Assembly (NCBI RefSeq): GCF_020662345.1
Contig: NZ_VMOA01000019.1
Coordinates: 26,715-90,714, forward strand
Direction: 5' to 3'
Length of the DNA stretch: 64,000 nt
From: Methylobacterium sp. W2
GTDB taxonomy: Bacteria; Pseudomonadota; Alphaproteobacteria; Rhizobiales; Beijerinckiaceae
The number at the start of each line of letters is the position of its first letter. Within the stretch, counting starts at the first letter, position 1. A program made the translations under genes and the position numbers. A model generated the notes under the pieces. The model was not told where the DNA came from, made no database searches, and saw only the letters and a program-made list of their open reading frames with translations. This document shows, one piece after another, positions 1 to 8,662 of this stretch.

Positions 1-185
1 GCACGATCGGTGGCGTGGTTGATGCTCGGATCGTCGATGGACCAGGTCGCCAGGGCGACCGTGAGCGCGGTCGCGCCCGCGAACAGGATGAGACCGCCCA
101 TCTCCGTCATTCGCTTCGCCAGGAACGGTCTGAAGCTGTCGACGAAAGTGTCGTAGGGCGATGCGGAACGGCGGAGCGAGCGCAT
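1..185 (-). CDS. ftsK: DNA translocase FtsK, N-terminus only (runs off the left edge)
   Basis: Reading the minus strand from the ATG at 183-185 gives an uninterrupted 61-codon frame that leaves the window at base 1. It begins MRSLRRSASPYDTFVDSF and continues through a hydrophobic stretch (about residues 33-48, GGLILFAGATALTVAL) into ATWSIDDPSINHATD. A first transmembrane helix followed by a W-S-x-x-D-P-S-x-N-x-A-T motif is the usual start of alphaproteobacterial FtsK, the septum-anchored motor that pumps chromosome termini during division. Only the first membrane segment is visible, so the motor and gamma domains cannot be checked. The divergent intergenic region to the right would hold its promoter. 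Confidence 0.72.
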   Translation of the reverse strand, partial: MRSLRRSASPYDTFVDSFRPFLAKRMTEMGGLILFAGATALTVALATWSIDDPSINHATDR

Positions 186-340
186 ACGGGACCAGACGCA
201 GGGAGAAACGATCCGCTAACGCTATGTCGACCGAGTTAACGGCTGTTTAAGGCTTAGAGATCGTTAGCGCGGCCCGCGCGAATGTCTGCTTTCTCGGTCA
301 TATGCATGCCCTGCTCGGGCAATTCTCATCCATACCGCCA
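186..340. other. Intergenic region upstream of ftsK
   Basis: This short stretch lies upstream of ftsK and downstream of the porin. It is somewhat AT-richer than its surroundings (gttaacggctgtttaaggc around 234-253). No gene or unambiguous promoter was recognised in it. Confidence 0.4.
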
Positions 341-380
341 ACGAAGAAAGGCCCCGGATCGCTCCGGGGCCTTTCTTCGT
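341..380 (-). terminator. Terminator hairpin of the TorF-like porin
   Basis: A perfect inverted repeat has arms of 17 bases (acgaagaaaggccccgg and its complement) around the loop atcgct. It sits 20 bases past the porin stop codon. The stem has a GC core flanked by an A/T-rich base, as expected for an intrinsic terminator that can work in both directions. Confidence 0.75.
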
Positions 381-399
381 CCGTCGCTGAGCTTCGCGC

Positions 400-1356
400 T
401 TAGCGGAAGAGGTTCAGGAGGCCGCCCGGCTCGGCATAGATGCCCGGAGCCGCGGTGGAGGTCTGGAAGGTGATCGAGCCGATGACGGCATCGCTGCACC
501 ACTTCGAGGTTCCGCCGTTGTTGAAGCCGCGGTAGTCGCCGGTGAAGTTGAAGCAGTCGGTCTTGCTCAGGTCGGTGTTGTGGTAGCGCACATCGAGAAC
601 GATGTTCTTGTAGGTGTAGGACAGGCCGACGTTCCCGTAGAGGTAGCTCGGGAGGTTGAAGGCGGTCTGCCCGGTCGCCGAGGTCTTGGCCGCGGTCAGG
701 AAGTAGTAGCCGAGCTCGGACGAGATCGAGAAGCCGCCGGAATAGGCCTCCGGCAGGAACGAGAACCAGTCGGCCGGCAGGGTGTAGGCGGCGGTACCCG
801 AAGTGTAGGTGCCGTTGGCGTGCTGGCCGAGGAAATTCGGCGAGAAGAACACGTTGAGGCCGAGGGTCAGCGAATCCGTCGCGGTCCAGGTGCCCTTGGC
901 GGCATATTCCATGAAGTCGGTGTTGGCGGTGGTCAGGAACGCACCGCCCGGTCCCAGCAGGCGCTTCTCGTTGGGGTAGAAGTAGTAGAGCACGCCGAGA
1001 TCGAGGGCGAACTTGCCGTAGGTCGGACGGATACCGGCGGCGAGATCGAACTCCATGTCCGGCTGCGTGGGCAGGCGGGTCTGGTAGGTGGCGAGGCCGG
1101 TATAGGCGAAGCCGCCGAAATACTGAGCCTCGAAGAAGGACTGGTAGCTGCCCTGGCGGTTCGACTGCGACACACCGCGGAAGTTATAATCCGTCTGGTA
1201 GCGCGAGCCGAACGAGAAGCCGATCAGCGGTTCGGAGACCTTCGCCTCCACCGGCATGACCTTCGGGGCGGCAAGGTCGGCGGCGTTGACGGTGCCAACG
1301 CTCAGGAAAGCGGCGAGGGAGGCAGCAGTCCCCAGTGCGGTCAGCTTGAGTGTCAT
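400..1356 (-). CDS. TorF-like outer-membrane porin
   Basis: This 318-residue protein has a clear signal peptide (MTLKLTALGTAASLAAFLSV, cleavage probably after VNA). The mature part is rich in aromatic and glycine residues in an alternating beta-strand style: repeated Tyr/Phe, short turns, GSRYQTDYNFRGVSQSNRQG near residues 50-70. It ends in a terminal aromatic-basic segment, LLNLFR. This matches the TorF / TIGR02001 family of putative alphaproteobacterial porins of roughly 230-330 residues. It probably forms a small-solute channel in the outer membrane; the substrate is unknown. It lies next to amtB and glnK, so a link with nitrogen limitation is possible but only inferred. A degraded relative of its C-terminus lies at about 48.9-49.2 kb. 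Confidence 0.8.
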   Translation of the reverse strand: MTLKLTALGTAASLAAFLSVGTVNAADLAAPKVMPVEAKVSEPLIGFSFGSRYQTDYNFRGVSQSNRQGSYQSFFEAQYFGGFAYTGLATYQTRLPTQPDMEFDLAAGIRPTYGKFALDLGVLYYFYPNEKRLLGPGGAFLTTANTDFMEYAAKGTWTATDSLTLGLNVFFSPNFLGQHANGTYTSGTAAYTLPADWFSFLPEAYSGGFSISSELGYYFLTAAKTSATGQTAFNLPSYLYGNVGLSYTYKNIVLDVRYHNTDLSKTDCFNFTGDYRGFNNGGTSKWCSDAVIGSITFQTSTAAPGIYAEPGGLLNLFR

Positions 1357-1434
1357 TTCATTTAAGCCCCAGTTAGTCTGTGATTTGCAGGTTGCCCAAT
1401 TCGGCCGACCATCGCAAAACTAACTTTCATGCAA

Positions 1435-1453
1435 TTGCCTAGCAAATAGGCAA
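1435..1453. promoter_or_regulatory. Inverted repeat upstream of the porin, candidate operator
   Basis: Perfect 7-base arms, ttgccta and taggcaa, are separated by gcaaa, about 80 bases upstream of the porin start. The position suits an activator or repressor site. No known consensus was recognised. Confidence 0.35.
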
Positions 1454-1584
1454 ATTCAATCCGTTCCAAGACTTGCCGTGGGGATGTTGTTTTTTGATCA
1501 CATTCTTGCCGCACTCCGGCAAGGTGGAGCGATGTCGCAGGCGGACGGCCCGAGAAGCGCTCGTGCCACGATCCCCGCAGGCAT

Positions 1585-1617
1585 GAAAAAGGCCCCGGTC
1601 GTCTGGCGACCGGGGCC
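1585..1617 (-). terminator. Intrinsic terminator of glnK-amtB
   Basis: The stem aggccccggtcg / cgaccggggcct surrounds a short loop. On the minus strand it is followed by a run of T (aaaaa at 1586-1590 on the plus strand). It lies 34 bases past the amtB stop. Confidence 0.85.
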
Positions 1618-1650
1618 TCGTGGTTCGATGGATTTCGCGGTTCGGCGAGA

Positions 1651-3156
1651 TCAGTAGTTGTAGGCGCGCTCGCCGTGGTCGGCGATGTCGAGGCCTTCGC
1701 GCTCTTCGTCCTGGGTCACGCGCAGACCGATGGTCAGGTCGACGAGCTTGTACAGGATGGCGGAGCCGATGCCGGACCACAGGATGGTGAAGCCGACGGC
1801 CTTACCCTGGGCCAGGAGTTGCGCCGCCATGTCGTAGGCGCCGACAGCCAGTTCGCCGGGCTTGCTGGTGTAGTCGGGGATGCCGACGCCGCCGAGGTCC
1901 GGGCTCACCAGGATGCCGGTGGCCAGGGCGCCGAGGATGCCGCCGATGCAGTGGACGCCGAAGACGTCGAGGGAGTCGTCGTAGCCGAGGGCGTTCTTCA
2001 CCGTGGAGCACATGATGAAGCAGGCGCCACCGGCGACGAGGCCGAGGACGATCGAGCCCATCGGACCGGCAAAGCCGGCGGCGGGCGTGACGGCGACGAG
2101 GCCGGCGATGGCCCCCGACAGCATGCCCAGGAGCGAGGGCTTGCCCTTGAGCATCCACTCCACGAACAGCCAGGAGACGGCGGCGGCGGCGGTGGCGACG
2201 AAGGTGTTGATCATGGCCAGACCCGCGGAGCCGTTGGCTTCGAGGTTCGAACCGGCGTTGAAGCCGAACCAGCCGACCCAGAGGAGCGAGGCGCCGATGG
2301 TGGTCATGGTTAGCGAGTGCGGGGCGAGCAGGTCACGGCCGTAGCCGATGCGCTTGCCGAGCATCAGGCAGCCGACGAAGCCGGCGATACCCGCATTGAT
2401 GTGCACGACGGTGCCGCCGGCGAAGTCGAGGGCGCCCCACTTGAAGATCATGCCGGCATCGGCGTTGACCGCGTCGAGAGCGGCCTGCGCCGTCGCCTTG
2501 GAAGCGTCGTCGGTAGCAGCGGCCAGGGCCTTGGCGGCGTCGCCGACGAGGTCGGGACCACCCCAGTACCAGACCATGTGTGCCATCGGGAAGTAGATCA
2601 GCGTGACCCACAGCACCGAGAACACGAGCAGGGCGGAGAACTTCATGCGCTCGGCGAAGGCGCCGACGATGAGGCCGGGCGTGATCATCGCGAACGTCAT
2701 CTGGAAGCAGATGTAGACGTATTCGGGAATGACGACACCGTTGGAGAAGGTCGCCACGGTGGTGGACGGGTCGACGCCCTTCAGGAAGACCTTGGAGAAG
2801 CCGCCGACGAAATCGTTGAGACCGCCGCCGTTGGTGAAGGCCATGCTGTAGCCGAAAGCGACCCACAGAAGGCAGACGATGGAGGCGATGGCGAAGACCT
2901 GCGTCAGCACCGAGAGCATGTTCTTGGTGCGCACGAGGCCACCGTAGAACAGCGCGAGGCCGGGCACGGTCATCAGGAGCACGAGGACGGCCGAGACCAT
3001 CATCCAGGCGGTATCGCCCTTGTTGGGAACGGGCGCGGCGGCGGCCGGCGCCGCGACGACTTCTGGGGTCGGCGACTGTGCGAGGGATGGCTCGACGAAC
3101 AGGAGGGCCAGCGCGGCGCCTCCCATCCCGAGCGCAAGGGCATTGCGAAGTTTCAT
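1651..3156 (-). CDS. amtB: Ammonium transporter AmtB
   Basis: This 501-residue inner-membrane channel conducts ammonia/ammonium into the cell. Residues 1-26 look like a cleavable signal peptide, as in E. coli AmtB. They are followed by a low-complexity Ala/Pro linker and about eleven hydrophobic helices starting at GDTAWMMVSAVLVLLMTVPG. The twin pore histidines are visible in VVHINAG (about residue 250) and in GVHCIGGILGA (about residue 402). The C-terminus DEEREGLDIADHGERAYNY is the conserved cytoplasmic tail that contacts GlnK. glnK lies 88 bases upstream on the same strand, the usual glnK-amtB operon, so GlnK would block the channel in nitrogen excess. Confidence 0.97.
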   Translation of the reverse strand: MKLRNALALGMGGAALALLFVEPSLAQSPTPEVVAAPAAAAPVPNKGDTAWMMVSAVLVLLMTVPGLALFYGGLVRTKNMLSVLTQVFAIASIVCLLWVAFGYSMAFTNGGGLNDFVGGFSKVFLKGVDPSTTVATFSNGVVIPEYVYICFQMTFAMITPGLIVGAFAERMKFSALLVFSVLWVTLIYFPMAHMVWYWGGPDLVGDAAKALAAATDDASKATAQAALDAVNADAGMIFKWGALDFAGGTVVHINAGIAGFVGCLMLGKRIGYGRDLLAPHSLTMTTIGASLLWVGWFGFNAGSNLEANGSAGLAMINTFVATAAAAVSWLFVEWMLKGKPSLLGMLSGAIAGLVAVTPAAGFAGPMGSIVLGLVAGGACFIMCSTVKNALGYDDSLDVFGVHCIGGILGALATGILVSPDLGGVGIPDYTSKPGELAVGAYDMAAQLLAQGKAVGFTILWSGIGSAILYKLVDLTIGLRVTQDEEREGLDIADHGERAYNY

Positions 3157-3244
3157 GGAAACGGAACTCCCGGTCGCGGTGCGATGATGACGTGAAGGAA
3201 GGAGGAGGAAGCGGGCCGGAGCGTTGTCCGGCCGGGGCGGTGGC

Positions 3245-3583
3245 TCAGAGCGCGTCGACGTCGGTCTCGCCGGTGCGGATGCGGACGGCCTTCTCGAGGG
3301 GCACGACGAAGATCTTCCCGTCGCCGATCTGGCCGGTGCGGGCGGCGGCGGCGATGGCGTCGATGACGCTGCTGGTGAGATCGGACGCGACCGCGACCTC
3401 GATCTTCAGCTTCGGCAGGAAGCTCACGGCATATTCGGCGCCGCGGTAGATTTCGGTGTGGCCCTTCTGGCGGCCATAACCCTTGACCTCGGTCACCGTG
3501 AGGCCGTGGACGCCGATTCCGGTCAGCGCATCCCTGACCTCCTCGAGCTTGAACGGCTTGATGATAGCCATCACGATCTTCAT
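3245..3583 (-). CDS. glnK: Nitrogen regulatory PII protein GlnK
   Basis: This 112-residue PII signal protein starts MKIVMAIIKPFKLEEV. Earlier in-frame starts exist, but the family always begins at this Met. The T-loop carries Tyr51 (GHTEIYRGAEYAV), the uridylylation site. The B-loop is TGQIGDGKIFV and the C-terminus is IRTGETDVDAL, both standard. PII trimers bind ATP/ADP and 2-oxoglutarate and report nitrogen status to AmtB, glutamine synthetase adenylylation and the Ntr system. It is cotranscribed with amtB and has a sigma-54-like element upstream. Confidence 0.97.
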   Translation of the reverse strand: MKIVMAIIKPFKLEEVRDALTGIGVHGLTVTEVKGYGRQKGHTEIYRGAEYAVSFLPKLKIEVAVASDLTSSVIDAIAAAARTGQIGDGKIFVVPLEKAVRIRTGETDVDAL

Positions 3584-3697
3584 GGGCGGCGCCCCCTTTT
3601 GTTCTGGATGCCCCCGGCCGCCGGCCCGATCTGCGTCGCGGCCTGGCAATCCGGCATTTCGCACCAGCCGGAATGGCCAAGCGATCGGCGCCCATCA

Positions 3698-3713
3698 TTC
3701 AAGGACTATGCCA
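3698..3713 (-). promoter_or_regulatory. Candidate sigma-54 promoter of glnK-amtB
   Basis: On the minus strand the sequence reads tggcatagtccttgaa. It compares with the -24/-12 consensus TGGCAC-N5-TTGCW, matching 5 of 6 and 3 of 4 bases at correct spacing; the usual GC of the -12 element is GA here. It lies about 115 bases upstream of the glnK start, which fits a nitrogen-regulated promoter. Confidence 0.45.
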
Positions 3714-3756
3714 AAAGGAACTTTTCCCCCCTTTGCTGTTCTGCACACAAAATGAT

Positions 3757-3776
3757 CGATCACTGACGCGTGATCG
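3757..3776. promoter_or_regulatory. Inverted repeat upstream of the glnK promoter
   Basis: The arms cgatcac and gtgatcg are separated by tgacgc. The site lies roughly 70-90 bases upstream of the expected start point of the candidate sigma-54 promoter, where an enhancer-binding activator could sit. It does not match the classic NtrC consensus closely. Confidence 0.3.
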
Positions 3777-3866
3777 TGCGATTCTTTTGCTGTAATCGCC
3801 TAAATAATGACCATTCAGACGATATCGTGAGCAGATTGGCAGCCCGTAAAGCAAAGCTCGCGGCGT

Positions 3867-4736
3867 TTAGGAGCCGTCCCCGGTCGGCCGGATCAAGCCC
3901 TCCTGGGCGACCGACGCCACGAGCTCTCCTGCCCTCGTGAAGATCGATCCCCTGGCGAAACCGCGCGCGCCCGAGGCGGTGGGGCTCTCCTGAGCGTAAA
4001 GCAGCCATTCGTCGGCGCGGAAGGGACGGTGAAACCAGAGGGCGTGATCGAGGCTCGCGGATTGGATGGTCGCATCGAACACCGTCTGGCCGTGGGGGAT
4101 CAGCGTCGCGTCCAGCAGCATCAGGTCGGAGGCATAGGCGAGGACGGCCCTGTGGATGGCCGGGTCGTCCGGCAGGCGCGCCCCGGCCCGGAGCCAGACA
4201 TGGAAGCGGGGCTCGCGCGGTTCGCGCGACATGTACCGCTCCACCTCCACCGGCCTCAGCGCGATCGGGGTGGCACGCCCGAGATAGGCGCGCTTCGTCG
4301 CCGGGATCGACGGCCCTGCCTGCGCGGCCAAAGCGGGGGCGTCGAGCAGCGCCTCGGGCCCCGGCACGTCCGGCATCACGATCTGATGGACGAGCCCGTC
4401 CTCTTCGGTGTGGAACGAGGCCGACAGGGTGAAGATCGCGCGGCCGTGCTGATGGGCCACGACCCGCCGCGTGGCGAAGCTGCGCCCGTCGCGGATGCGT
4501 TCCACCGCGTAGTCGATCGGCGCGGCCGGGTCGCCGGCGAGGATGAAATAGGCATGGAGGGAATGCGGCGGCCGGCTTGCCTCCACCGTGCGCGATGCGG
4601 CGACGAGGGCTTGCCCCAGAACTTGGCCGCCAAACACCCGGAACCAGCCGGTCTCGATGCTCTGGCCTCGGAAGAGGTTCTCGTCGAGGCGTGCGAGGTC
4701 GAGGCAAGCGAGGAGTTCGTCGACGGATCCGGTCAT
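3867..4736 (-). CDS. tesB: Acyl-CoA thioesterase II
   Basis: This double hot-dog thioesterase of 289 residues is counted from the ATG of MTGSVDELL. An upstream ATG at 4763 would add nine residues. E. coli TesB is 286 residues, so the shorter form is preferred. Family landmarks are ENLFRGQSIETGWFRVFGGQ near the N-terminus, DATLIPHG, the HALWFHRPFRADEWLLY segment, and the closing GRGSIFTR-like strand (ARGSIFTRAGELVASVAQEGLIR). It hydrolyses medium and long-chain acyl-CoA to free acid and CoA in the cytosol. It is divergent from the hydroxylase gene to its right. Confidence 0.93.
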   Translation of the reverse strand: MTGSVDELLACLDLARLDENLFRGQSIETGWFRVFGGQVLGQALVAASRTVEASRPPHSLHAYFILAGDPAAPIDYAVERIRDGRSFATRRVVAHQHGRAIFTLSASFHTEEDGLVHQIVMPDVPGPEALLDAPALAAQAGPSIPATKRAYLGRATPIALRPVEVERYMSREPREPRFHVWLRAGARLPDDPAIHRAVLAYASDLMLLDATLIPHGQTVFDATIQSASLDHALWFHRPFRADEWLLYAQESPTASGARGFARGSIFTRAGELVASVAQEGLIRPTGDGS

Positions 4737-4966
4737 GCGGGCCTTTCGCCGGGCTGAGGTCATCGATGCGGCCGTGCATCACGGCTCTGCCGGAGAGGGA
4801 ATCGCCACAGCTCGCCCGGAATGCAAGGCTCACTCGTCCATTCCGACGACGCGGACCCTCCCATGACGCATCATGCTTCGTTCTCGCGCGTTGCCTCCGG
4901 CGCGGCGGGGTGCCACTCCCCATGTCTCTGATCGCAGGCCGTGGGAATGGGGACGAGGCAAAGGGC

Positions 4967-6268
4967 ATGAGCGGAACGGGGATGGGCGGGACGGGGATGA
5001 GTGGATCGATGCAAGGCGGCGCGCCCCGCAAGGTGGCCATCGCCGGCGGCGGCATTCCCGGTCTCAGTCTGGCCCTGGCCCTGCGCCAGGCTCACGGCGA
5101 TGCCCTGGACGTCACCGTCTTCGATCCGGGACTGGATCGTGCGGCGCTCCGGCATCGGGGGCGTGCCTTCGCCGTGGCGGCCGGCGGCCGGCGCATGCTG
5201 ACGCGGTTGGGAATCTGGGCCGACATCGCCCATGCGGCCGAACCGATTCTCGACATGGCGATCAGCGACAGCCGGCTGACCGATCCGGTGAGACCGGTCT
5301 TCCTGACCTTCGGCCGGGACGGCACGGGCGAAGCGCCACTCGCAGGGGAGCCCTTCGCCCATATGGTCGAGGCCGAATTCCTCGCCGATGCCCTGCTGGC
5401 GGCATCGAGAGCTGTTGGCGTCGGCTTCGAGCCGGTCGGCATCCGCCACGCGCAGGCGGACGGCCGGAGCATCGCCCTCGCGTTGTCCGACGGGCGCGAG
5501 GCGGGCGCGACCTTGCTGGTCGCCGCGGACGGAGCGCGCTCGAGGCTGCGCGAAGCGGCCGGCATCGGTTGGGTCGGCCGGTCCTATCCGCAGAGGGGCA
5601 TCGTCGCCACGATCGGGCATGAACGCCCCCATGGCGGCCGGGCCTTCGAGCATTTCCTGCCGAGCGGTCCCTTCGCCATCCTGCCCCTGGTCGATGGCGG
5701 TGCGCTCGGCCACCGCTCCTCCATCGTCTGGACGGAGCGGGCAGCGGATGTGGACGCGCTGATCGGCGGAAGCCCGGAGGACACCCTCGCGGAGATCGAA
5801 CGCCGCTTCGGGCTCAATCTCGGCTGTCTCGTCATCGAGGATGGGCCGAGCGCCCATCCGCTGTCCCTCGGCATGGCGCGAAGCTTTCGGGGCGAGCGGC
5901 TCGCCCTGCTCGGCGATGCCGCCCACGTCATCCACCCGATCGCCGGCCAGGGGCTGAATCTTGGCCTCGCCGACGCCGCGTCCCTGGCGGAGGAGATCAC
6001 GGAAGCCCTGCGCCTCGGCCTCGATCCGGGAGCGAAGGATGTGCTGCAGCGCTATGAGCGAAGCCGGCGCTTTGCCACCTTCGCCATGGCGGCCGCCACG
6101 GACGGGCTGAACCGCCTGTTCTCCAACGACTTCCTGCCGGTTCGCCTCATGCGCGATCTCGGGCTCGGCCTCGTCGACCGGATGCCGGGCTTGAAGTCGG
6201 TGTTCATCGGCGAGGCGTCGGCTTCGCGGGCGGCCTCGCCCCGGCTGATGCGGGGCGAGGCGTTGTGA
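4967..6268 (+). CDS. FAD-dependent ubiquinone-biosynthesis hydroxylase (UbiH/UbiF/VisC family)
   Basis: The protein is about 433 residues. The N-terminal dinucleotide-binding motif is VAIAGGGIPGLSLALAL. The second FAD motif DGARSRLRE and the C-terminal GDAAHVIHPIAGQGLNLGL, which contacts the FAD ribityl and pyrophosphate, are both present. The family hydroxylates the aromatic ring of ubiquinone precursors on the inner membrane; which ring position is not decidable here. The start is uncertain. ATGs at 4922, 4967, 4997 and 5009 are all in frame, and the Met/Gly-rich leader before residue 20 is unlikely to be structured. Confidence 0.85.
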   Translation: MSGTGMGGTGMSGSMQGGAPRKVAIAGGGIPGLSLALALRQAHGDALDVTVFDPGLDRAALRHRGRAFAVAAGGRRMLTRLGIWADIAHAAEPILDMAISDSRLTDPVRPVFLTFGRDGTGEAPLAGEPFAHMVEAEFLADALLAASRAVGVGFEPVGIRHAQADGRSIALALSDGREAGATLLVAADGARSRLREAAGIGWVGRSYPQRGIVATIGHERPHGGRAFEHFLPSGPFAILPLVDGGALGHRSSIVWTERAADVDALIGGSPEDTLAEIERRFGLNLGCLVIEDGPSAHPLSLGMARSFRGERLALLGDAAHVIHPIAGQGLNLGLADAASLAEEITEALRLGLDPGAKDVLQRYERSRRFATFAMAAATDGLNRLFSNDFLPVRLMRDLGLGLVDRMPGLKSVFIGEASASRAASPRLMRGEAL

Positions 6269-6310
6269 GACGGTCTCACCGCCTGTTTGTGTCGTCGTTC
6301 CAAGGCATTG

Positions 6311-6422
6311 CCTCATCCTGAGGCGCCGCGTAGCGGCCTCGAAGGAGGCTTCCAGGGATCGCGTGACGACTGGAAGCTCCTTCGAGGCCCTTTGCTCGAG
6401 CAAAGGGCACCTCAGGATGAGG
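6311..6422. repeat. Dispersed palindromic repeat, copy 1
   Basis: A 112-base imperfect palindrome begins cctcatcctgagg and ends cctcaggatgagg. An inner pair ggcctcgaaggaggcttccag / ctggaagctccttcgaggcc folds back on itself. A second copy with the same arms lies at 22,774-22,886. It is intergenic and non-coding, and could form a long hairpin. Confidence 0.8.
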
Positions 6423-6501
6423 TCGTCGGCTTGGATGATCGACTTTTGCAGATAATCCGCTTCGGCATCAGCACCGCTGAGAGATCCGATCGAAAAGGCT
6501 C

Positions 6502-7038
6502 TCAGGCCTTCTCGGTCTTGGCGCGCTCGATACCCTCGAGGATGAGGCGATGGGCTTCGGCCTTGTCGCCCCAGCGCTTGATCTTCACCCACTTGCCGGG
6601 CTCCAGATCCTTGTAGTGCTCGAAGAAGTGCTGGATCTGCTGGATCGTGATCTCCGGCAGGTCGGTGTAGTTCTCGATCCGGTTGTAGCGCATCGTCAGG
6701 TGGCGGGACGGCACGGCGATGATCTTCTCGTCCTCACCGGCATTGTCCTCCATCACGAGGACGCCCACCGGGCGGACGCTGATGACCGCGCCGGGCGCGA
6801 TGGCGCGCGTATTGGCCACGAGTACGTCGCAGGGATCGCCGTCGCCCGAGAGGGTGTGCGGGATGAAGCCGTAATTCCCCGGGTAATGCATCGCGGTATA
6901 GAGAAACCGGTCGACCACAAGCGCACCCGATTCCTTGTCCATCTCGTACTTGATCGGATCGCCGCCGATCGGCACTTCGATGATGACGTTAACGTCGTCC
7001 GGCGGGTTCTTTCCGATCGAGATGGAGTCGATGATCAT
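6502..7038 (-). CDS. ppa: Inorganic pyrophosphatase
   Basis: This family I soluble pyrophosphatase has 178 residues, the normal bacterial length. Visible active-site elements are [18 protein letters not shown] near residues 21-38, [11 protein letters not shown], and the metal-binding [10 protein letters not shown] with the conserved Asp triad; [16 protein letters not shown] closes the domain. It hydrolyses PPi to phosphate and pulls biosynthetic reactions forward. A dispersed palindromic repeat lies just downstream of its stop. Confidence 0.97.
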   Translation of the reverse strand: MIIDSISIGKNPPDDVNVIIEVPIGGDPIKYEMDKESGALVVDRFLYTAMHYPGNYGFIPHTLSGDGDPCDVLVANTRAIAPGAVISVRPVGVLVMEDNAGEDEKIIAVPSRHLTMRYNRIENYTDLPEITIQQIQHFFEHYKDLEPGKWVKIKRWGDKAEAHRLILEGIERAKTEKA

Positions 7039-7696
7039 GGGGTCCTCGCTCGAGCCTGCAGCAATTCAAGGCGCTGTTTCGGCGTCTCTTAAATCCCTTC
7101 CGCGATAAAGGAAATCGACCTTGGCCCGATGCGCGGGGCTTTTGCGGCTTATCGTAACCGCCGCGCGCCCTTTCGGCCCCGCATGCCCCACCCATACGGT
7201 CGGGGGCGACGGCATTCACGAAGTTCGCGGGAAGCCCTGCCCTCCTCCCCCATGCGGGGAGGCTGCAGAGCCACACCCACGCGTAACCTCTCCCCACAAG
7301 GGGGCTACGATGTTCTCTCACCTCGCGGGCGGCTCGGGTCCCCTCTCCTAGAAGGAGAGGGACAGGGTGAGGTGTGCGACCTCTCCGGAGATGGACCACA
7401 CCTCACCCCAGCCCTCTCCTTCCAGGAGAGGGAGCTCGTTGCGCTTCATGTCGAACGCTCTGGCGTAGGGGCACAGCCGTGCAGCAGATGTGCGAATCCG
7501 ATATACAAGGGGGAAAGGGACGCGCTCTGCTCCGCGAGACCAGATGGGTGAATCCGAAAACCATCCAGGTGAAAGAGCTGGGGTGTGCCTCGCGTTCCCC
7601 CGTGGATGACTTCGATCATACTCGTCCCAATCGTGGCTGTACCCGTCAAGGCTATATGATCCGCCAGCGATCGGGGGCCGAGCCCACGGATCAGGA
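7039..7696. repeat. Gene-free stretch carrying intergenic palindromic repeats
   Basis: No gene was recognised. The main element is 7,341-7,432: two copies of the hairpin ccctctcctnnaaggagaggg flank an inverted pair cagggtgaggtgtg / cacacctcacccc, so the whole unit is a palindrome of palindromes. Nearby, cctcctcccccatgcggggagg (about 7,241-7,262) is a shorter hairpin of a second type, also found at about 20,290. Open frames over this stretch have no protein character. Confidence 0.75.
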
Positions 7697-8032
7697 TTAC
7701 TTCCGATCCGATCCGAACCAGCGCCGCCAGACCCCCTCGATCCAGCGGGCCGAGCGTTCGAGCGGGACCTTGAGTGCGGGAATATCCTGGCTGAGGAGGG
7801 CGAGGCCCACGGGCAGCATCCAGAGCCCGAGCACCGGCAGGATCGAGAAGATGCCACCGAGGATGAACAGGATCGCCGCACCGATTCTCACCCAGCGGCG
7901 AGACGGCTCGCGCAGCCATTCGATGGCACGCCGCAACCGATCGGGCAGTTTCTCGGTGAGGCGGGTGACGCGGTCGTCCCAATCCTGCGCCGTGCAATCC
8001 CGGCGTGGCAGATTCTGCTGGCTGGCGGTCAT
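7697..8032 (-). CDS. Small membrane protein, PGPGW-like
   Basis: This 111-residue protein has a hydrophilic N-terminus (about 1-45, rich in Arg/Asp). It then has a hydrophobic core from AAILFILGGIFSILPVLGLWMLPVGLALLSQDI, which could form one long or two short helices, and ends in a basic amphipathic tail WIEGVWRRWFGSDRK. The layout (Gly-Leu-rich helical pair, then short Trp/Arg-rich tail) resembles the PGPGW family of small inner-membrane proteins, though the PGPGW motif itself is replaced by PVLGLW. The function is unknown. A larger frame overlapping on the same strand (7,446-8,111) lacks this character and was set aside. Confidence 0.6.
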   Translation of the reverse strand: MTASQQNLPRRDCTAQDWDDRVTRLTEKLPDRLRRAIEWLREPSRRWVRIGAAILFILGGIFSILPVLGLWMLPVGLALLSQDIPALKVPLERSARWIEGVWRRWFGSDRK

Positions 8033-8155
8033 CGTGGTCCTTGATCCGGCGCGGGGGCGTCGCGACGCGTTCCCGGCCGATGGGAACGGCTTCGTCCGGG
8101 CACAGGATCAACGTGCCGCCCCGCCTTCAGGGTTCCCCGAAGACGGGATCGGGTC

Positions 8156-8662
8156 TCAGTCGAAGCGGTAGGCCACTTTGGAGAGAACGGCGCCGGCCAT
8201 GCGGTCGACGGCCTCGGCCACCTTCATGCCCCCGAGACCCGCATAGAAGCCGCAGGCACGCTCGTTGCCCGCCAGGGTCCAGACCCCGATCCGCGTCAGC
8301 CCATGGTCGGCGAGGTCGTTGCGGATAGCGCGGAACAGGCGCCGGCCGAGGCCCAGACCCTGATAGGCCGGCAGGATGTAGAGTTCGTCCACCTCCCCCG
8401 AGGCCTTGAGGGCGCCGCCCCGCGCCTGCCCGTAGATCGCGTATCCGACGACCTCGTCGCCGATCTCGACCACCACCAAGGGCCGATTCCGCTGGGCCGC
8501 GCCGAGCCACCATTGGGAGGGGCGCTGGGAGATCATCCGCTCCAGGGACACGCCGGGGATGATGCCGCGATAGGCCTCCCGCCAGGTTTCGTCGAAGACG
8601 TCGCTCAACCGATCGGCGTCTCCCGGACGGGCGCGGCGGATGCTGGTGGTGCTCGTCTTCAT
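8156..8662 (-). CDS. GNAT family N-acetyltransferase
   Basis: The protein is 168 residues from MKTSTTSIRRARPGD; longer in-frame starts exist but add non-family sequence. The four-strand GNAT core is visible: RRARPGDADRLSDVF, VVVEIGDEVVGYAIYG, VDELYILPAYQGLGLGRRLF (the acetyl-CoA pyrophosphate loop Q-x-x-G-L-G) and NERACGFYAGLGG. Substrates of such single-domain GNATs cannot be read from sequence. It is divergent from the phosphatase gene to its right. Confidence 0.85.
   Translation of the reverse strand: MKTSTTSIRRARPGDADRLSDVFDETWREAYRGIIPGVSLERMISQRPSQWWLGAAQRNRPLVVVEIGDEVVGYAIYGQARGGALKASGEVDELYILPAYQGLGLGRRLFRAIRNDLADHGLTRIGVWTLAGNERACGFYAGLGGMKVAEAVDRMAGAVLSKVAYRFD

Noticed and set aside
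1675..2313. A 212-residue frame antisense to amtB
   Set aside because: It is the complement of transmembrane-helix codons of AmtB and is dominated by Asp/Gly/Glu, a typical shadow.
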